DNA of 64,000 bases from Methanoculleus methanifontis (GTDB taxonomy: Archaea; Halobacteriota; Methanomicrobia; Methanomicrobiales; Methanoculleaceae): assembly GCF_030464365.1 (NCBI RefSeq), contig NZ_VCYI01000014.1, positions 1 to 64,000 on the forward strand, read 5' to 3'. Both the position numbers and the translations under genes were made by a program. How positions within the stretch are numbered: the stretch's first letter is position 1; every line of letters starts with the position of its first letter. Positions 43,861 through 52,422 of this stretch are shown in pieces. The notes beneath the pieces are model-generated. The model was given only the letters and a program-made list of their open reading frames with translations. It made no database searches and had not been told where the DNA came from.

Positions 43861-44900
43861 CCGACGATGACCAGGCGATCCTGCTCCTCGTCGCGGAGCA
43901 CCCGGATCGGCTGCCCCTCCACGGGGAATGTCCAGGGCACCGGGTTGACCTCACGCGTCCGGTAGGTCTTTGGATCCATCAGCCCTACGATGCCCGGCTG
44001 CGTGAAGACGACGAGCGCGGACTCGGCCTCGCGGATGTTCCCGATGAGGCGCTCGACCTCGGCCTCGGTGAGCGTCCGGCCGCTGCCGGTCGCGAGATCG
44101 AAGACCCGGAGGCGCTGGCCGTCGATCTCGCGCACCTCGAAGTAGTTGCCTTTCGAGACCACCACGTCGCCTTTCTGGTAGAACGGTAACCGAATGGAGT
44201 AGGTGACCCGGTAGAGCGCTTTCCCGTCCTTCTCCCCGACCAGCTTCGGGTGGGTCGTGAACCGCCCGCCGAGCGCCCCCGTGATCGTCCTTGCGATCTC
44301 CTGACCGAGGTGCTGCGTCCCGACGGTGACATCGACGCCGTCCTTTGTGTCCTCGAGTTCCGATATGAACGAGAACCGGTCGCCCGACTGCTGGAGCGAC
44401 TCTTCGGCCTGCTGTGCAATATTCGCGGAGACCTCGCGCTCGTAGGTGTTGATCTTCCGGCCGGTCCCCCGCACCTGGACGATCCCCTCGTAGTAGCCCC
44501 CGGAGATGCGGCTGCACCGGTCGCAGGCCTCCTTCTGCCAGCGGATCTCGGTACTGCAGGCTTCCTGAACCGGGACGCCGTAAAGGGCCGCCTCCACCTC
44601 GATGGTGCAGGCCGTCCTGTTCGATGCGATATCTTCGGCGCGGACGGTGACCCGGATATCTTTCGCATCCTCGTGGATGCTGACCGCCGAGACCGCCAGC
44701 TCGGCGATGAGGTCTTCGCGCGGCATCTGCAGGTCCGACCAGGTCTTGCCGCGTTTCTGCGACTCGCAGACCGGGCAGTAGACGGCGGTCACGAACGGCT
44801 CGCAGGTCAGCAGCCGCACATCCGCGGCCCGGCACTCCGGGCAGAGCCCTTCCTCGCTCGGCTTTCCGCAGCGGGGACAGATGCTCGTCTGGATGGTCAT
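43857..44900 (-). CDS. nmd3: NMD3-family ribosome-associated protein
   Basis: Archaeal homologue of NMD3, the eukaryotic 60S export adaptor, here probably acting in large-subunit maturation. The 347-residue protein starts with two zinc CxxC pairs (CPRCGKPSEEGLCPEC) and has two more (YCPVCESQ; CDRC). The middle OB/SH3-like domain includes KGNYFEVREIDGQRLRVFDL. It is conserved next to DUF424 in archaea and overlaps the Taw2-like gene by 4 bases. Confidence 0.9.
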   Translation of the reverse strand: MTIQTSICPRCGKPSEEGLCPECRAADVRLLTCEPFVTAVYCPVCESQKRGKTWSDLQMPREDLIAELAVSAVSIHEDAKDIRVTVRAEDIASNRTACTIEVEAALYGVPVQEACSTEIRWQKEACDRCSRISGGYYEGIVQVRGTGRKINTYEREVSANIAQQAEESLQQSGDRFSFISELEDTKDGVDVTVGTQHLGQEIARTITGALGGRFTTHPKLVGEKDGKALYRVTYSIRLPFYQKGDVVVSKGNYFEVREIDGQRLRVFDLATGSGRTLTEAEVERLIGNIREAESALVVFTQPGIVGLMDPKTYRTREVNPVPWTFPVEGQPIRVLRDEEQDRLVIVG

Positions 44901-44903
44901 GGA

Positions 44904-45197
44904 TCAGATCCTGAATATCTGGGCGTGCGGCACGTCGCCGATCATGATACAGTCGTTCTCGGAAACCAACCCCATGGCGACGGCGAGGGCTACGACGCGC
45001 CTGCCGATGATATTGACGTTCTCCGCGCACGCGAGCGCTCCCCGGACGTCCTCTTCGTCGGCACACTCCGTGCCGTAAAACCCTCCGGAGATGCAGACCT
45101 CGACGTCTCCGTGCATCAGGGTGGCGTCCATGAGCTCGGCGTCGCAGGCAGCCACCACTTCACCGGCGCCCGGTATGCGGTGCACTTTCAGGTACAT
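44904..45197 (-). CDS. DUF424 protein
   Basis: Small archaeal protein of the DUF424 family, often linked to translation genes. From ATG 45197 it is 97 residues: MYLKVHRIPGAGEVVAACDA, then ISGGFYGTE and NVNIIGRRVVALAVAMGLVS. A GTG at 45200 and a TTG at 45224 are also in frame. It is separated from NMD3 by 3 bases. The biochemical function is unknown. Confidence 0.82.
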   Translation of the reverse strand: MYLKVHRIPGAGEVVAACDAELMDATLMHGDVEVCISGGFYGTECADEEDVRGALACAENVNIIGRRVVALAVAMGLVSENDCIMIGDVPHAQIFRI

Positions 45198-45239
45198 CAC
45201 ATACCGTTTGACGGGAGTCGTCAAAAAGGTGCGCAGTTC

Positions 45240-46070
45240 CTAAGGAAGCGCGATATCTACGCCGTAGGTGCGCGACGGTGTCTCTGCATGGATGCGCCAT
45301 GCGTCCTCTTCGGTGATGAGCCCCTCCTCGAAGTACCGGCGCGTGAACCGCGGCACAGACTTCGGCCCGATGACCGCGCCGGGCCTCGCGTTCTCGTCCA
45401 TGTAGTCGCTCTCCATCGTGAACCGCCGGCCCGACCGGGCGAGCGCGGGGATCTCCTCGTGCCGCGCGATGAACGAGGGCATGAGGGGCGTATCGGGCGT
45501 CGCGAAGTGTTTGACGACCTTCTCGACCGGGATACCGGCCCGCCGTGCCATATCGACGACGTCGGCGCACGGTCCGCTCTCGGCGTGGAGCTGGACGGCG
45601 CAGCCGCAGTCGGCCCCGAGTTCGAGCGAATGAAGGAGAACCGCGTTCGAGGCGCTGAGCACCTCCGGCGCGACCTCGTAGTGGGGCCGCCCGCTCTTGA
45701 GGGCGACGGCCCGCCCATCCTCGACGTAGCGGGCGGCGAGGTCGAGCCCGGCCATCATCACGCCGGCGGCCTCGTCCAGAGTCATCCGTTCCGCGAGCCG
45801 GCCTATCTCTGCGGGGTGGACGCCGAGGACCGGATAGACGACGACCCCGGTCTCGCGGACCATCTCCGCCACCCGGAGCGTGGCGTCGAAGACCTCGCGG
45901 TAGTCCTCGCCCGACGAGGGTTCGACTCCAAACGACCAGGAGGGTTTTGAGACCAGGAAGATGTGCGTTCCCCCGCTGCGGCGGAAGTCCTTCGCGGCCT
46001 CGACGCCCCGGCCGTTTTGCGGGTCGATGTGGATATGGTCGTCAGTGATCGGTATCGCGGGGAGTTTCAT
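45240..46070 (-). CDS. TatD-related metal-dependent hydrolase
   Basis: A 276-residue TIM-barrel hydrolase. N-terminal metal motif TDDHIHIDP (HxH), then VLGVHPAEI, LQLHAESGP-like VQLHAESG with metal His, VVKHFATP and ESDYMDENARPGAV with the final Asp. This archaeal TatD branch differs from bacterial TatD nuclease and is often found with methanogen cofactor genes. It begins 29 bases inside the MptD gene. Confidence 0.85.
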   Translation of the reverse strand: MKLPAIPITDDHIHIDPQNGRGVEAAKDFRRSGGTHIFLVSKPSWSFGVEPSSGEDYREVFDATLRVAEMVRETGVVVYPVLGVHPAEIGRLAERMTLDEAAGVMMAGLDLAARYVEDGRAVALKSGRPHYEVAPEVLSASNAVLLHSLELGADCGCAVQLHAESGPCADVVDMARRAGIPVEKVVKHFATPDTPLMPSFIARHEEIPALARSGRRFTMESDYMDENARPGAVIGPKSVPRFTRRYFEEGLITEEDAWRIHAETPSRTYGVDIALP

Positions 46071-46395
46071 GGAACTCGACGATCTCCATCATGGGGTAGT
46101 CGTCCTCGAGACGCAGCCGGGCGCGGCAGACGGTCGTCCCGACCCCGGTCGTGATAGCGGCATCGAACATCTTCCCGGCAAGCTCCGAGTAGCCGAACCG
46201 GTTCGAGACCATCATATCGCGGTTCAGCCGGACGGTGATACTCGTCACGTAGGGCTGCAGCCCGACGGCCTGCTCGATGGCGGCCTCGACGGCCGCGGCC
46301 GTCTCGCGGGCGATGGGCGTCCCGACGAACTGATGGTAGAGGGCGCCGAGTTTGATCCCGGCTTCGAAGGCCGCTTTCTCGCGGTCGGTGATCAT
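46042..46395 (-). CDS. mptD: Dihydroneopterin aldolase, MptD family
   Basis: Methanopterin biosynthesis enzyme that cleaves 7,8-dihydroneopterin to 6-hydroxymethyl-dihydropterin. The 117-residue protein shows AAFEAGIKLGALYHQFVGTP and AAIEQAVGLQPYV, closely like the archaeal MptD (DUF372) pattern, plus FGYSELAGKMFDAAI and DYPMMEIVEF. First gene of the ten-gene leftward run; it overlaps the TatD-like gene by 29 bases. Confidence 0.9.
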   Translation of the reverse strand: MITDREKAAFEAGIKLGALYHQFVGTPIARETAAAVEAAIEQAVGLQPYVTSITVRLNRDMMVSNRFGYSELAGKMFDAAITTGVGTTVCRARLRLEDDYPMMEIVEFHETPRDTDH

Positions 46396-46466
46396 GGTTA
46401 GTAGGTTTGTGGGTACGGGAGTAAGAAGGTGCGCCCCGGAGGGGGTGAGAAAGAAGGGGTTCTGTT

Positions 46467-46703
46467 TTACACGCGCTCATAAACACGCAAGAACTCTTCT
46501 CGAGAGATACCTGCCTGCGTGCAGATGGTTCGGAGGGTCGGGCCTTTGATTTTGGGGTGATTCGGCATCGTGAGCGGCGTCGTTGTGCCGTCCGGATTGC
46601 TGCGGATAAGCGCGATATGGTTGCCCGTCCTGACGATCTGAAAACCGAGCGCCTCCAGCGTTTTCAGCACCTTCCGCTGGGGCGCATCGTGCGGGAACTT
46701 CAT
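46467..46703 (-). CDS. hicA: HicA-type toxin (module 1)
   Basis: A 78-residue mRNA interferase-like HicA: double-stranded-RNA-binding-like fold with catalytic His in IVRTGNHIALIRSN, then NHPKIKGPTLRTICTQAGIS. The usual GSH is GNH here. It begins directly after the hicB stop, in the less common antitoxin-first order. Confidence 0.88.
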   Translation of the reverse strand: MKFPHDAPQRKVLKTLEALGFQIVRTGNHIALIRSNPDGTTTPLTMPNHPKIKGPTLRTICTQAGISREEFLRVYERV

Positions 46704-46925
46704 CTATACAGCGACTTCGGCGACGAAGGTCTCCATGATGTCGTTGTTCTCGAACGCATCGTTCCCGAAGGTCTCTATGTGAAACTGTATGGCGGATTTC
46801 ACCTCGGCAAGCGCCTCTTCGTAGGTATCCCCCTCTGCAACGACGACACCCTTCAGACCCAGGGGGTAGGCGACATAGCCGTCGGGATGCTTCTCGACGA
46901 TGATTTTCAAGGTTTTCATGGACAC
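46704..46925 (-). CDS. hicB: HicB-type antitoxin (module 1)
   Basis: A 73-residue partial RNase-H-fold HicB: KIIVEKHPDGYVAYPLGLKG and EGDTYEEALAEVKSAIQFHI. No C-terminal DNA-binding domain is present, so it is the short form. Start is GTG 46925 or ATG 46919. Confidence 0.85.
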   Translation of the reverse strand: MSMKTLKIIVEKHPDGYVAYPLGLKGVVVAEGDTYEEALAEVKSAIQFHIETFGNDAFENNDIMETFVAEVAV

Positions 46926-47075
46926 TTATCTCTCCTGCATGTAATCAGAGTAGAGGCGATCAGTGTGATATTCAACTCGTTTGGCGATATACTTTAGCCC
47001 GGCTTCTCCACCGGCGAAGGTTGTTGATTCATCTTTCGTTTTCGGTATTGATGGTGCTTCTTCCTGTTGCCGGGT

Positions 47076-47426
47076 TCACGCTCCCCGGTTCCAGGTTTTC
47101 CAGAAGAACACTCCGAGAATCAGCATGACGGCGTAGCCCCCGGCGACGTAATAGGGATACTCTACGGCAACCCCCAGAACCTCCAGAGCCGCCAGCACCG
47201 CGAGCCAGAGGAGGAAACCCGAGGCTGAGGCCGCAAGCCCCGCCCTGCCCAAAAGGCGTTCCGCTTCAGGCATCGTATCGCGGGCAAACAGGTGGTAGCC
47301 GAGGATGATGAAGACCGGCAGCATTCCGGCGTTGAGCCAGACCTGTACCCTCTGCGGGAATTTGACTATGAATGCTCCCATGGCGTTCGGTTCCGCGAAG
47401 AACGTGAAGAGGATCGCCATGAGCAC
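47076..47426 (-). CDS. Membrane protein of unknown function, possibly 5'-truncated
   Basis: A 116-residue protein with hydrophobic segments near 1-12, 32-45, 62-82 and 90-110. I do not recognise the family. The first helix continues upstream of the assumed GTG/ATG start (Y-L-W-V-A-V-L-M-A-I-L-F) until a TGA only a few codons earlier, so the N-terminus looks cut; the gene may be a remnant. It lies between two HicAB modules that point away from each other. Confidence 0.5.
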   Translation of the reverse strand: MLMAILFTFFAEPNAMGAFIVKFPQRVQVWLNAGMLPVFIILGYHLFARDTMPEAERLLGRAGLAASASGFLLWLAVLAALEVLGVAVEYPYYVAGGYAVMLILGVFFWKTWNRGA

Positions 47427-47529
47427 GGCGACCCAGAGGTAGTTTGATCAGATCCGGCGGATTCAATCAATGCCGCGGAATGTCGTACGGTATTACAATT
47501 AAGTATACGCCTGCTGGATAGGTTAAGAT

Positions 47530-47733
47530 ATGAAACTGCGTGTAGTGCTCGAACCCAGTGAGGAAGGGGGATATACGGTCTATGTACCAAGCCTGCCTGG
47601 CTGTATCAGCGAAGGCGATACGAGGGACAAAGCATTGGAAAACATCAGGGAAGCCATTGAGCTGTACCTTGAAACCGTTGAGGATGATCTCGTTTGTAGC
47701 GAAACAGCCGAACAGGTTGAGATTGCCGTATGA
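47530..47733 (+). CDS. hicB: HicB-type antitoxin (module 2)
   Basis: A 67-residue short HicB: LEPSEEGGYTVYVPSLPGCI, SEGDTRDKALENIREAIELY. It overlaps hicA by ATGA. Sequence is clearly different from module 1, so the two modules are not a recent duplication. Confidence 0.9.
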   Translation: MKLRVVLEPSEEGGYTVYVPSLPGCISEGDTRDKALENIREAIELYLETVEDDLVCSETAEQVEIAV

Positions 47734-47957
47734 GCAAGGTGCCTGTTCTTGATTACGACAGGATCGTCATCGCTCTTCAAAGAGACGGGTGGGTTGTCGT
47801 CCGCACGCGCGGCAGCCACATTCGACTGCATAAGCATCTGCCGGCTAAAACACTGAAACTGACAGTCCCTATGCACAAACCGCTTAAGCGCTCAACACTT
47901 TCGCACATTTTAAAACAGGCCGATATGACGGTAGAAGATCTAAACGATCTCCTCTGA
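47730..47957 (+). CDS. hicA: HicA-type toxin (module 2)
   Basis: A 75-residue HicA with canonical VVVRTRGSHIRLHKHL (catalytic His in GSH) and TVPMHKPLKRSTLSHILKQA. Complete and in frame, following its antitoxin by a 4-base overlap. Confidence 0.92.
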   Translation: MSKVPVLDYDRIVIALQRDGWVVVRTRGSHIRLHKHLPAKTLKLTVPMHKPLKRSTLSHILKQADMTVEDLNDLL

Positions 47958-48078
47958 GCCAGTGCATGTGAGTGACAACTCCGGCGGGCTACGTTGACCG
48001 ACATTCGATCTCCATGAGACCCGGTCTCCCTCCTGGGGAATCTGGGCTGCCCTTCGCGAAAAAGGGTACCTCCTCCCC

Positions 48079-51000
48079 CTACCCGATCAGCTTCACCAGC
48101 CCGTGCCGGGGCTCGAGCACCTCGCCGCCCCGCTTGAGCTGCTCGAGGGTGTGCTCGACCTTGTCGCGGGGGAATCCCTGCTGCACCAGGATCTCGATTA
48201 CCTCGTCGACCCGTGCCTGGCCGCCGGAGTCGCCCGAGACGTTCCGGATAGCCTCCTTCACCGACCGGATGATGTCGCGCTGCGACTTCGTGACCCCGGT
48301 CACGAGTTTGTCGATGTCGAAACTCCCGCTCTCGGCGTCGTAGGCGACCTGCCGGAGACAGCCGTCCACAATCTTGAGGATCCGGTCGGTATCCTCCGTA
48401 TCGACGGTGCTCGAGAGCCGCATCCTGGCGCTCGCCTCCGCAAGCCGGACCAGCGCCTCGAGTTGCCGGGCCGTGACCGGCACGGGCTTGTTTCCGCTCG
48501 CGAGGTTTCTGAGGCGCATGTAGTAGGCGATCAACGCCTCCTTCGCCCCGTCGGAGAGGATGGGGAAGCACGTCCGTTTCGCGTAGGCGATGTACTTCCG
48601 CAGAAGCGTCGGGTCGATGTCGGGGATGACCGGCGCAAGCGCCCGCTCGATGTATTTGTCGTCGACGTCGGGCAGCGGTTCATACTCGTGCTGCTTGATC
48701 AACTCGCCCACACTGTGGGTCTTGATGATGTGCTGGGCAATCGCCCCGTCGCGCTCGGCCTCCGGCTGATCGGTCATCACGAAGATGAGGTCGAACCGGG
48801 AGAGGAGCGACGGCGGCATGTTGATCTGCTCACCGATCGGGACGAACTGGTCGAACCGCCCGAGTTTCGGGTTCGCCGCGCCGAGGAGGGCGCACCGGGA
48901 CTTCAGGGTCGCGGTGATCCCGGCTTTTGCGACCGAGATCGAGTTGCCGCACCAGACCGGGATGCCGCTTCGCCGGACGTAGAGGGTGTGGTTTGGGACC
49001 TCGATGCAGTAGATCGTGCCCTTATACGGCCGCTTCTCGATATGCTGCTTTCCGTTTGTGTTGATGTTCGGCTCGTTCTGACCGTCGCGGATGAAGGTCA
49101 CCTGGAAGGTGTCGTGGGTCGCCGTCGAGGTCCCGCCCTGGGGGTTGGATATGACCTCCCCGGCCTCCCGCAATCGATAGGTGTTCCCCGACCAGCCCTT
49201 CTTCAGCAGGAGCTCGGTGACGTCGTCGGCCAGTCTCCTCGACGAGGTGGTGTATATTGAGACCTCGGTCGTCTTGTTGGTGTAGCCGTCCCCGAGCATG
49301 AGCGCATCGAGGAGTATCTCGATCTGCTCAGGGGAAAGGCACTTCGCGTAGTCGGGGACGTACTTCTCGTGGCATTTCCCGAACGGCGCGAGGTGTTCGG
49401 CAAGCTGCTTTGCGTTGATCGCGAAGTTCTTGCCGTCGTAGGAGAACCGGAACGCCAGTCGTTCAAGGCACTGCCGAATCGTTTCGGCAGACTCCGGGTT
49501 CGTCTGCGATATGATCACGCGATAAGGAACCCCGGTCTGGTGGTGTCGCTGAACCGACCCCTCGGAGAGGAAGTAGCCCAGGAACTCAAGCCAGTCGTCC
49601 ATCCCAACCGTGATGGGCTCGGTGAGTTTCCCTTCGGCGTTCTGGTTCGCGAACTTGACGACGGGCGGTATCCAATGGGTCTCGTGTCGCTCCCCTGTCC
49701 ATGCGGCGTTCTTCTTGAACCGCATCTGCTTGTGGATGGGAAGTTCGTCCATGCGGATGAGCCGGAACCCTTCCCACTCGTCGGCACGCCGATTCAGGTT
49801 GACGTACATCCGGTGGTTCGGCGTGACCGCGAGGTCGACCTGCCGCGACTTGACGTAGTACATCTCTCCGTCATACTCCGATGCCACGAAGTTGGACGGG
49901 GGTGCGTACTCGAGCCTGCCATCGGCAGAGAGTGTCGCGACACGGTCATCCGCGGTCACGTCGCGGAAGAGCTTCCACCCGCTCTCCGTAAGAACCTCGG
50001 TCTCGTCGTCGTAGCACTGCTGCTCCATCGCCTCGTGCAGCGCGCTCCGGTCGTCTTTCGCCATCTTGTCCATCTCGTCGACGGCGGCGATCCCCATATC
50101 CGCGAGGACCAGCGCACCGGCCTCGAGCGTCCACCGCCCGTCGCCGAACTCGTCCTTGACGGCCGTCGCCGTCAACCCGGCGGAGGTCGACGACTTGCCG
50201 CTCGTGTAGATCCCGCGGGGCGAGAGTTTCACGACATACCGCAGGATCTGACTCTTTGCGATACCCGGGTCGCCGACCAGGAGGACGTGGACGTCGCCGC
50301 GGAGGCGGGAGCCGTCCGGCATATCCTTCGCGATGCCGCCGAAGAGCTGGAGCGCGATCGCCTCCTTCACATCGTCAGTGCCGTAGATCGTCGGCGCAAT
50401 CGACCGGGCGATCTTCTTGTAGACCATGGGGTCGCGGGCGAGCGCCATGATATTCGCCTCGTCCTCCTCGGTGATCGAGACCTCCTCGAACTCCTTCTCG
50501 GCGACCTCGATGGAGTTGCACTCCAGGTAGATGTCAAAGAGCGTGCTCTTCTGGCCGTAGTTGACCCTCTGCACCGACCGGAGGATGCCGTTCACCACCA
50601 CCCGGTCGCCCGGCGAGACCATGCCGGTCAGGTCGTCGGTGACGTCGATATCGAGCGTCTGGGGCTGTTCACCGCCCCGGAGGCCTTCCGGGGACTCCTG
50701 GATCCGGAGTTTCTGGGCGTCGACGAACCGGCACCGGTTCATCACCAGGTCGAGACGGGTCTTGCGCTCGCAGTTCGGGCAGAAATCAGGCTCGTCGAAC
50801 CGCCCGTAGCCCTGTGGAACCGGGTCGGTGTTCTTGCCGCAGGTGCGGCAACGGAAGACCGCGGTGACGATCCGGGGACGGACCTCCGTGGTCTTTCGGA
50901 GGATCCCCTCGAGGGCGACGAAGGTGTTGATCTGGTCCGCCCGGATGTCGCGGACGTTCGTCTTCTGCGGCAGGTTCGTGAACCGGACGTTGATCAGGTC

Positions 51001-51258
51001 GGGGTCCTGGCCGTCCTTCAGTTTGAGGAGTTTGTTCTGGATGATCGCGTCCCGGATATCCCCGATGACCTTGCCCGGGCTCCGCAGGAGCTCGAACGCC
51101 AGTTTGTTGTTCAGGATCTTGCGGTAATCGATGATGAGCGAACGGTTGTGCGGGTACTCGCGGGAGAGTTCGGCAAGTTCCCGCCTGTACTGCTTCTTCA
51201 GGAACTTCGTCCACTCACCGACGTTGTCGGTGACCTCGACGGTAATCTCTTCGGTCAA
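48079..51258 (-). CDS. mcm: MCM replicative helicase with an in-frame intein
   Basis: Replicative DNA helicase. The TTG at 51258 is preceded by a GAGGATT ribosome-binding site and opens MTEEITVEVTDNVGEWTKFL; the listed longer frame runs into the RFC gene. The extein has the N-terminal DNA-binding domain with a C4 zinc finger (CRTCGK...CPNCER), the AAA+ domain with Walker A GDPGIAKSQIL and Walker B AAVDEMDKM, the arginine-finger LSRFDLIF, and a C-terminal winged helix ending GEVLEPRHGLVKLIG. A 358-residue intein interrupts EAMEQQ/SISVAKAG after the Walker B motif. The spliced protein would be about 701 residues, the normal length. Confidence 0.95.
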   Translation of the reverse strand: MTEEITVEVTDNVGEWTKFLKKQYRRELAELSREYPHNRSLIIDYRKILNNKLAFELLRSPGKVIGDIRDAIIQNKLLKLKDGQDPDLINVRFTNLPQKTNVRDIRADQINTFVALEGILRKTTEVRPRIVTAVFRCRTCGKNTDPVPQGYGRFDEPDFCPNCERKTRLDLVMNRCRFVDAQKLRIQESPEGLRGGEQPQTLDIDVTDDLTGMVSPGDRVVVNGILRSVQRVNYGQKSTLFDIYLECNSIEVAEKEFEEVSITEEDEANIMALARDPMVYKKIARSIAPTIYGTDDVKEAIALQLFGGIAKDMPDGSRLRGDVHVLLVGDPGIAKSQILRYVVKLSPRGIYTSGKSSTSAGLTATAVKDEFGDGRWTLEAGALVLADMGIAAVDEMDKMAKDDRSALHEAMEQQCYDDETEVLTESGWKLFRDVTADDRVATLSADGRLEYAPPSNFVASEYDGEMYYVKSRQVDLAVTPNHRMYVNLNRRADEWEGFRLIRMDELPIHKQMRFKKNAAWTGERHETHWIPPVVKFANQNAEGKLTEPITVGMDDWLEFLGYFLSEGSVQRHHQTGVPYRVIISQTNPESAETIRQCLERLAFRFSYDGKNFAINAKQLAEHLAPFGKCHEKYVPDYAKCLSPEQIEILLDALMLGDGYTNKTTEVSIYTTSSRRLADDVTELLLKKGWSGNTYRLREAGEVISNPQGGTSTATHDTFQVTFIRDGQNEPNINTNGKQHIEKRPYKGTIYCIEVPNHTLYVRRSGIPVWCGNSISVAKAGITATLKSRCALLGAANPKLGRFDQFVPIGEQINMPPSLLSRFDLIFVMTDQPEAERDGAIAQHIIKTHSVGELIKQHEYEPLPDVDDKYIERALAPVIPDIDPTLLRKYIAYAKRTCFPILSDGAKEALIAYYMRLRNLASGNKPVPVTARQLEALVRLAEASARMRLSSTVDTEDTDRILKIVDGCLRQVAYDAESGSFDIDKLVTGVTKSQRDIIRSVKEAIRNVSGDSGGQARVDEVIEILVQQGFPRDKVEHTLEQLKRGGEVLEPRHGLVKLIG
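48943..50016 (-). other. MCM intein with LAGLIDADG homing endonuclease
   Basis: The 358-residue intein starts at Cys in CYDDETEVLTESGWKLF and ends WCGN before extein Ser. Splicing blocks: A (CYDDETEVL), B (LAVTPNHRMYV), F (TIYCIEVPNHTLYVRRSG) and G (PVWCGN/S). The endonuclease has two dodecapeptide motifs, LGYFLSEGSV and DALMLGDGYT, both with an acidic residue, so it may still cut. The penultimate His of block G is Gly. Without splicing MCM would be interrupted between Walker B and sensor 1. Confidence 0.92.
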
Positions 51259-51268
51259 GACAGAATCC

Positions 51269-52243
51269 TCAGCGGTGCTGCTCTGCGGCGAGGACGAACC
51301 GTGCGAGCAGCGCCTCCATCTGGATATCGCTGCTCGCCCCTTCCGAGAGGCGGAAGTCGGTCTCGCCAAGGGCGTCGATCAGCTTCACTTTGAGCGTCCG
51401 GTCGATATCGCGCTGGACCAGCGCCCGGTAACACTGGTTGATCAGCTCGTTCGGGGCGATGCCCCGGCCGCGGGTCAGGTCGGAGAGCGCCTGCTCCGCC
51501 TCGTCAAACCTCCCCGCTATCGAGAGGTCGAGGAGTTCGTCGATCTCCTCAGGGCGGGCGGTCGCGGTGATCGCGTAGACCGTCTCCTCGTCGATATCCG
51601 TCCGGAGGATGGCGGCGCCCTGCAGGGCGTTGATTGCTTTCCTCATATCCCCCGAGGCGACGTAGACGATGGCGTCGAGCGCCCCCTCCGTGACCGTGAG
51701 GCCTTCGGCCGCGGCAATCCGCCTGACCTCCTCGATGACCGCTTCCCGGTCAAGCGGCCTGAACCGGTATATAGCGCACCGGCTCTGGATGGGGTCGATG
51801 ATCTTCGAGGAGTAGTTGCAGGAGAGGATGAACCGGCAGGTGCGGGCGTAGGTCTCCATCGTCCGGCGGAGAGCCGCCTGCGCATCCGTTGTGAGTGCGT
51901 CCGCTTCGTCGAGGAAGAGGATCTTGAACGTCGCCCCGCCAAGTGGCGATGTCCGGGCGAACTCTTTGATCTGGTTTCTGACGACGTCGATGCCCCGCTC
52001 GTCGGAGGCGTTCATCTCGCGGAAGTTCGTCTGCCAGGTGTCGCCGAAGAACTCCCGGGCGAGCGCCACGGCGGCGGTGGTCTTCCCGATCCCCGCGCTG
52101 CCCGTGAAGAGGAGGTGCGGCAGGTTGCCGGTCTTCACGTAGGACTGGAGGCGCACCACGATATCCTTCTGTCCGACCATCTCGTCGAGTCTTCTGGGCC
52201 GATACTTCTCTATCCAGATGGTGTGGTTGCCGTCCATTTGCAT
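51269..52243 (-). CDS. rfcS: Replication factor C small subunit (canonical)
   Basis: Clamp-loader small subunit, 324 residues: [19 protein letters not shown] (RFC box II), Walker [10 protein letters not shown], Walker B FLDEADAL, sensor [11 protein letters not shown], and SRC arginine finger. It is cotranscribed with mcm, whose TTG start lies 10 bases beyond its stop. Together with the paralogue at 39303 the window has two small subunits; the large subunit is not in the window. Confidence 0.95.
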   Translation of the reverse strand: MQMDGNHTIWIEKYRPRRLDEMVGQKDIVVRLQSYVKTGNLPHLLFTGSAGIGKTTAAVALAREFFGDTWQTNFREMNASDERGIDVVRNQIKEFARTSPLGGATFKILFLDEADALTTDAQAALRRTMETYARTCRFILSCNYSSKIIDPIQSRCAIYRFRPLDREAVIEEVRRIAAAEGLTVTEGALDAIVYVASGDMRKAINALQGAAILRTDIDEETVYAITATARPEEIDELLDLSIAGRFDEAEQALSDLTRGRGIAPNELINQCYRALVQRDIDRTLKVKLIDALGETDFRLSEGASSDIQMEALLARFVLAAEQHR

Positions 52244-52422
52244 AGGTGTTGGTGCTCGTCCATCGTAAAAGGATCGTCATCCGTTCCGGTGATCCTTTTT
52301 AGAGGATTGAGGGTGAACAGATACGTACGGATACGTATGGAAATACCGGGAGTTCGCGTGGAGATCCGGCCGGGTCTCCCGCCCCGGCATATCCGCACCC
52401 CCTTCCTCGAACGGACGGATTT
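52244..52422. promoter_or_regulatory. Divergent replication-gene control region
   Basis: Between the leftward rfcS-mcm and rightward RPA-associated genes lie a 9-bp perfect inverted repeat (AAAAGGATC 52267-52275 and GATCCTTTT 52291-52299) and a direct repeat ATACGTA at 52321 and 52331, exactly ten bases apart. Either could be a shared operator; the T-run after the repeat could also stop transcription. Confidence 0.4.
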
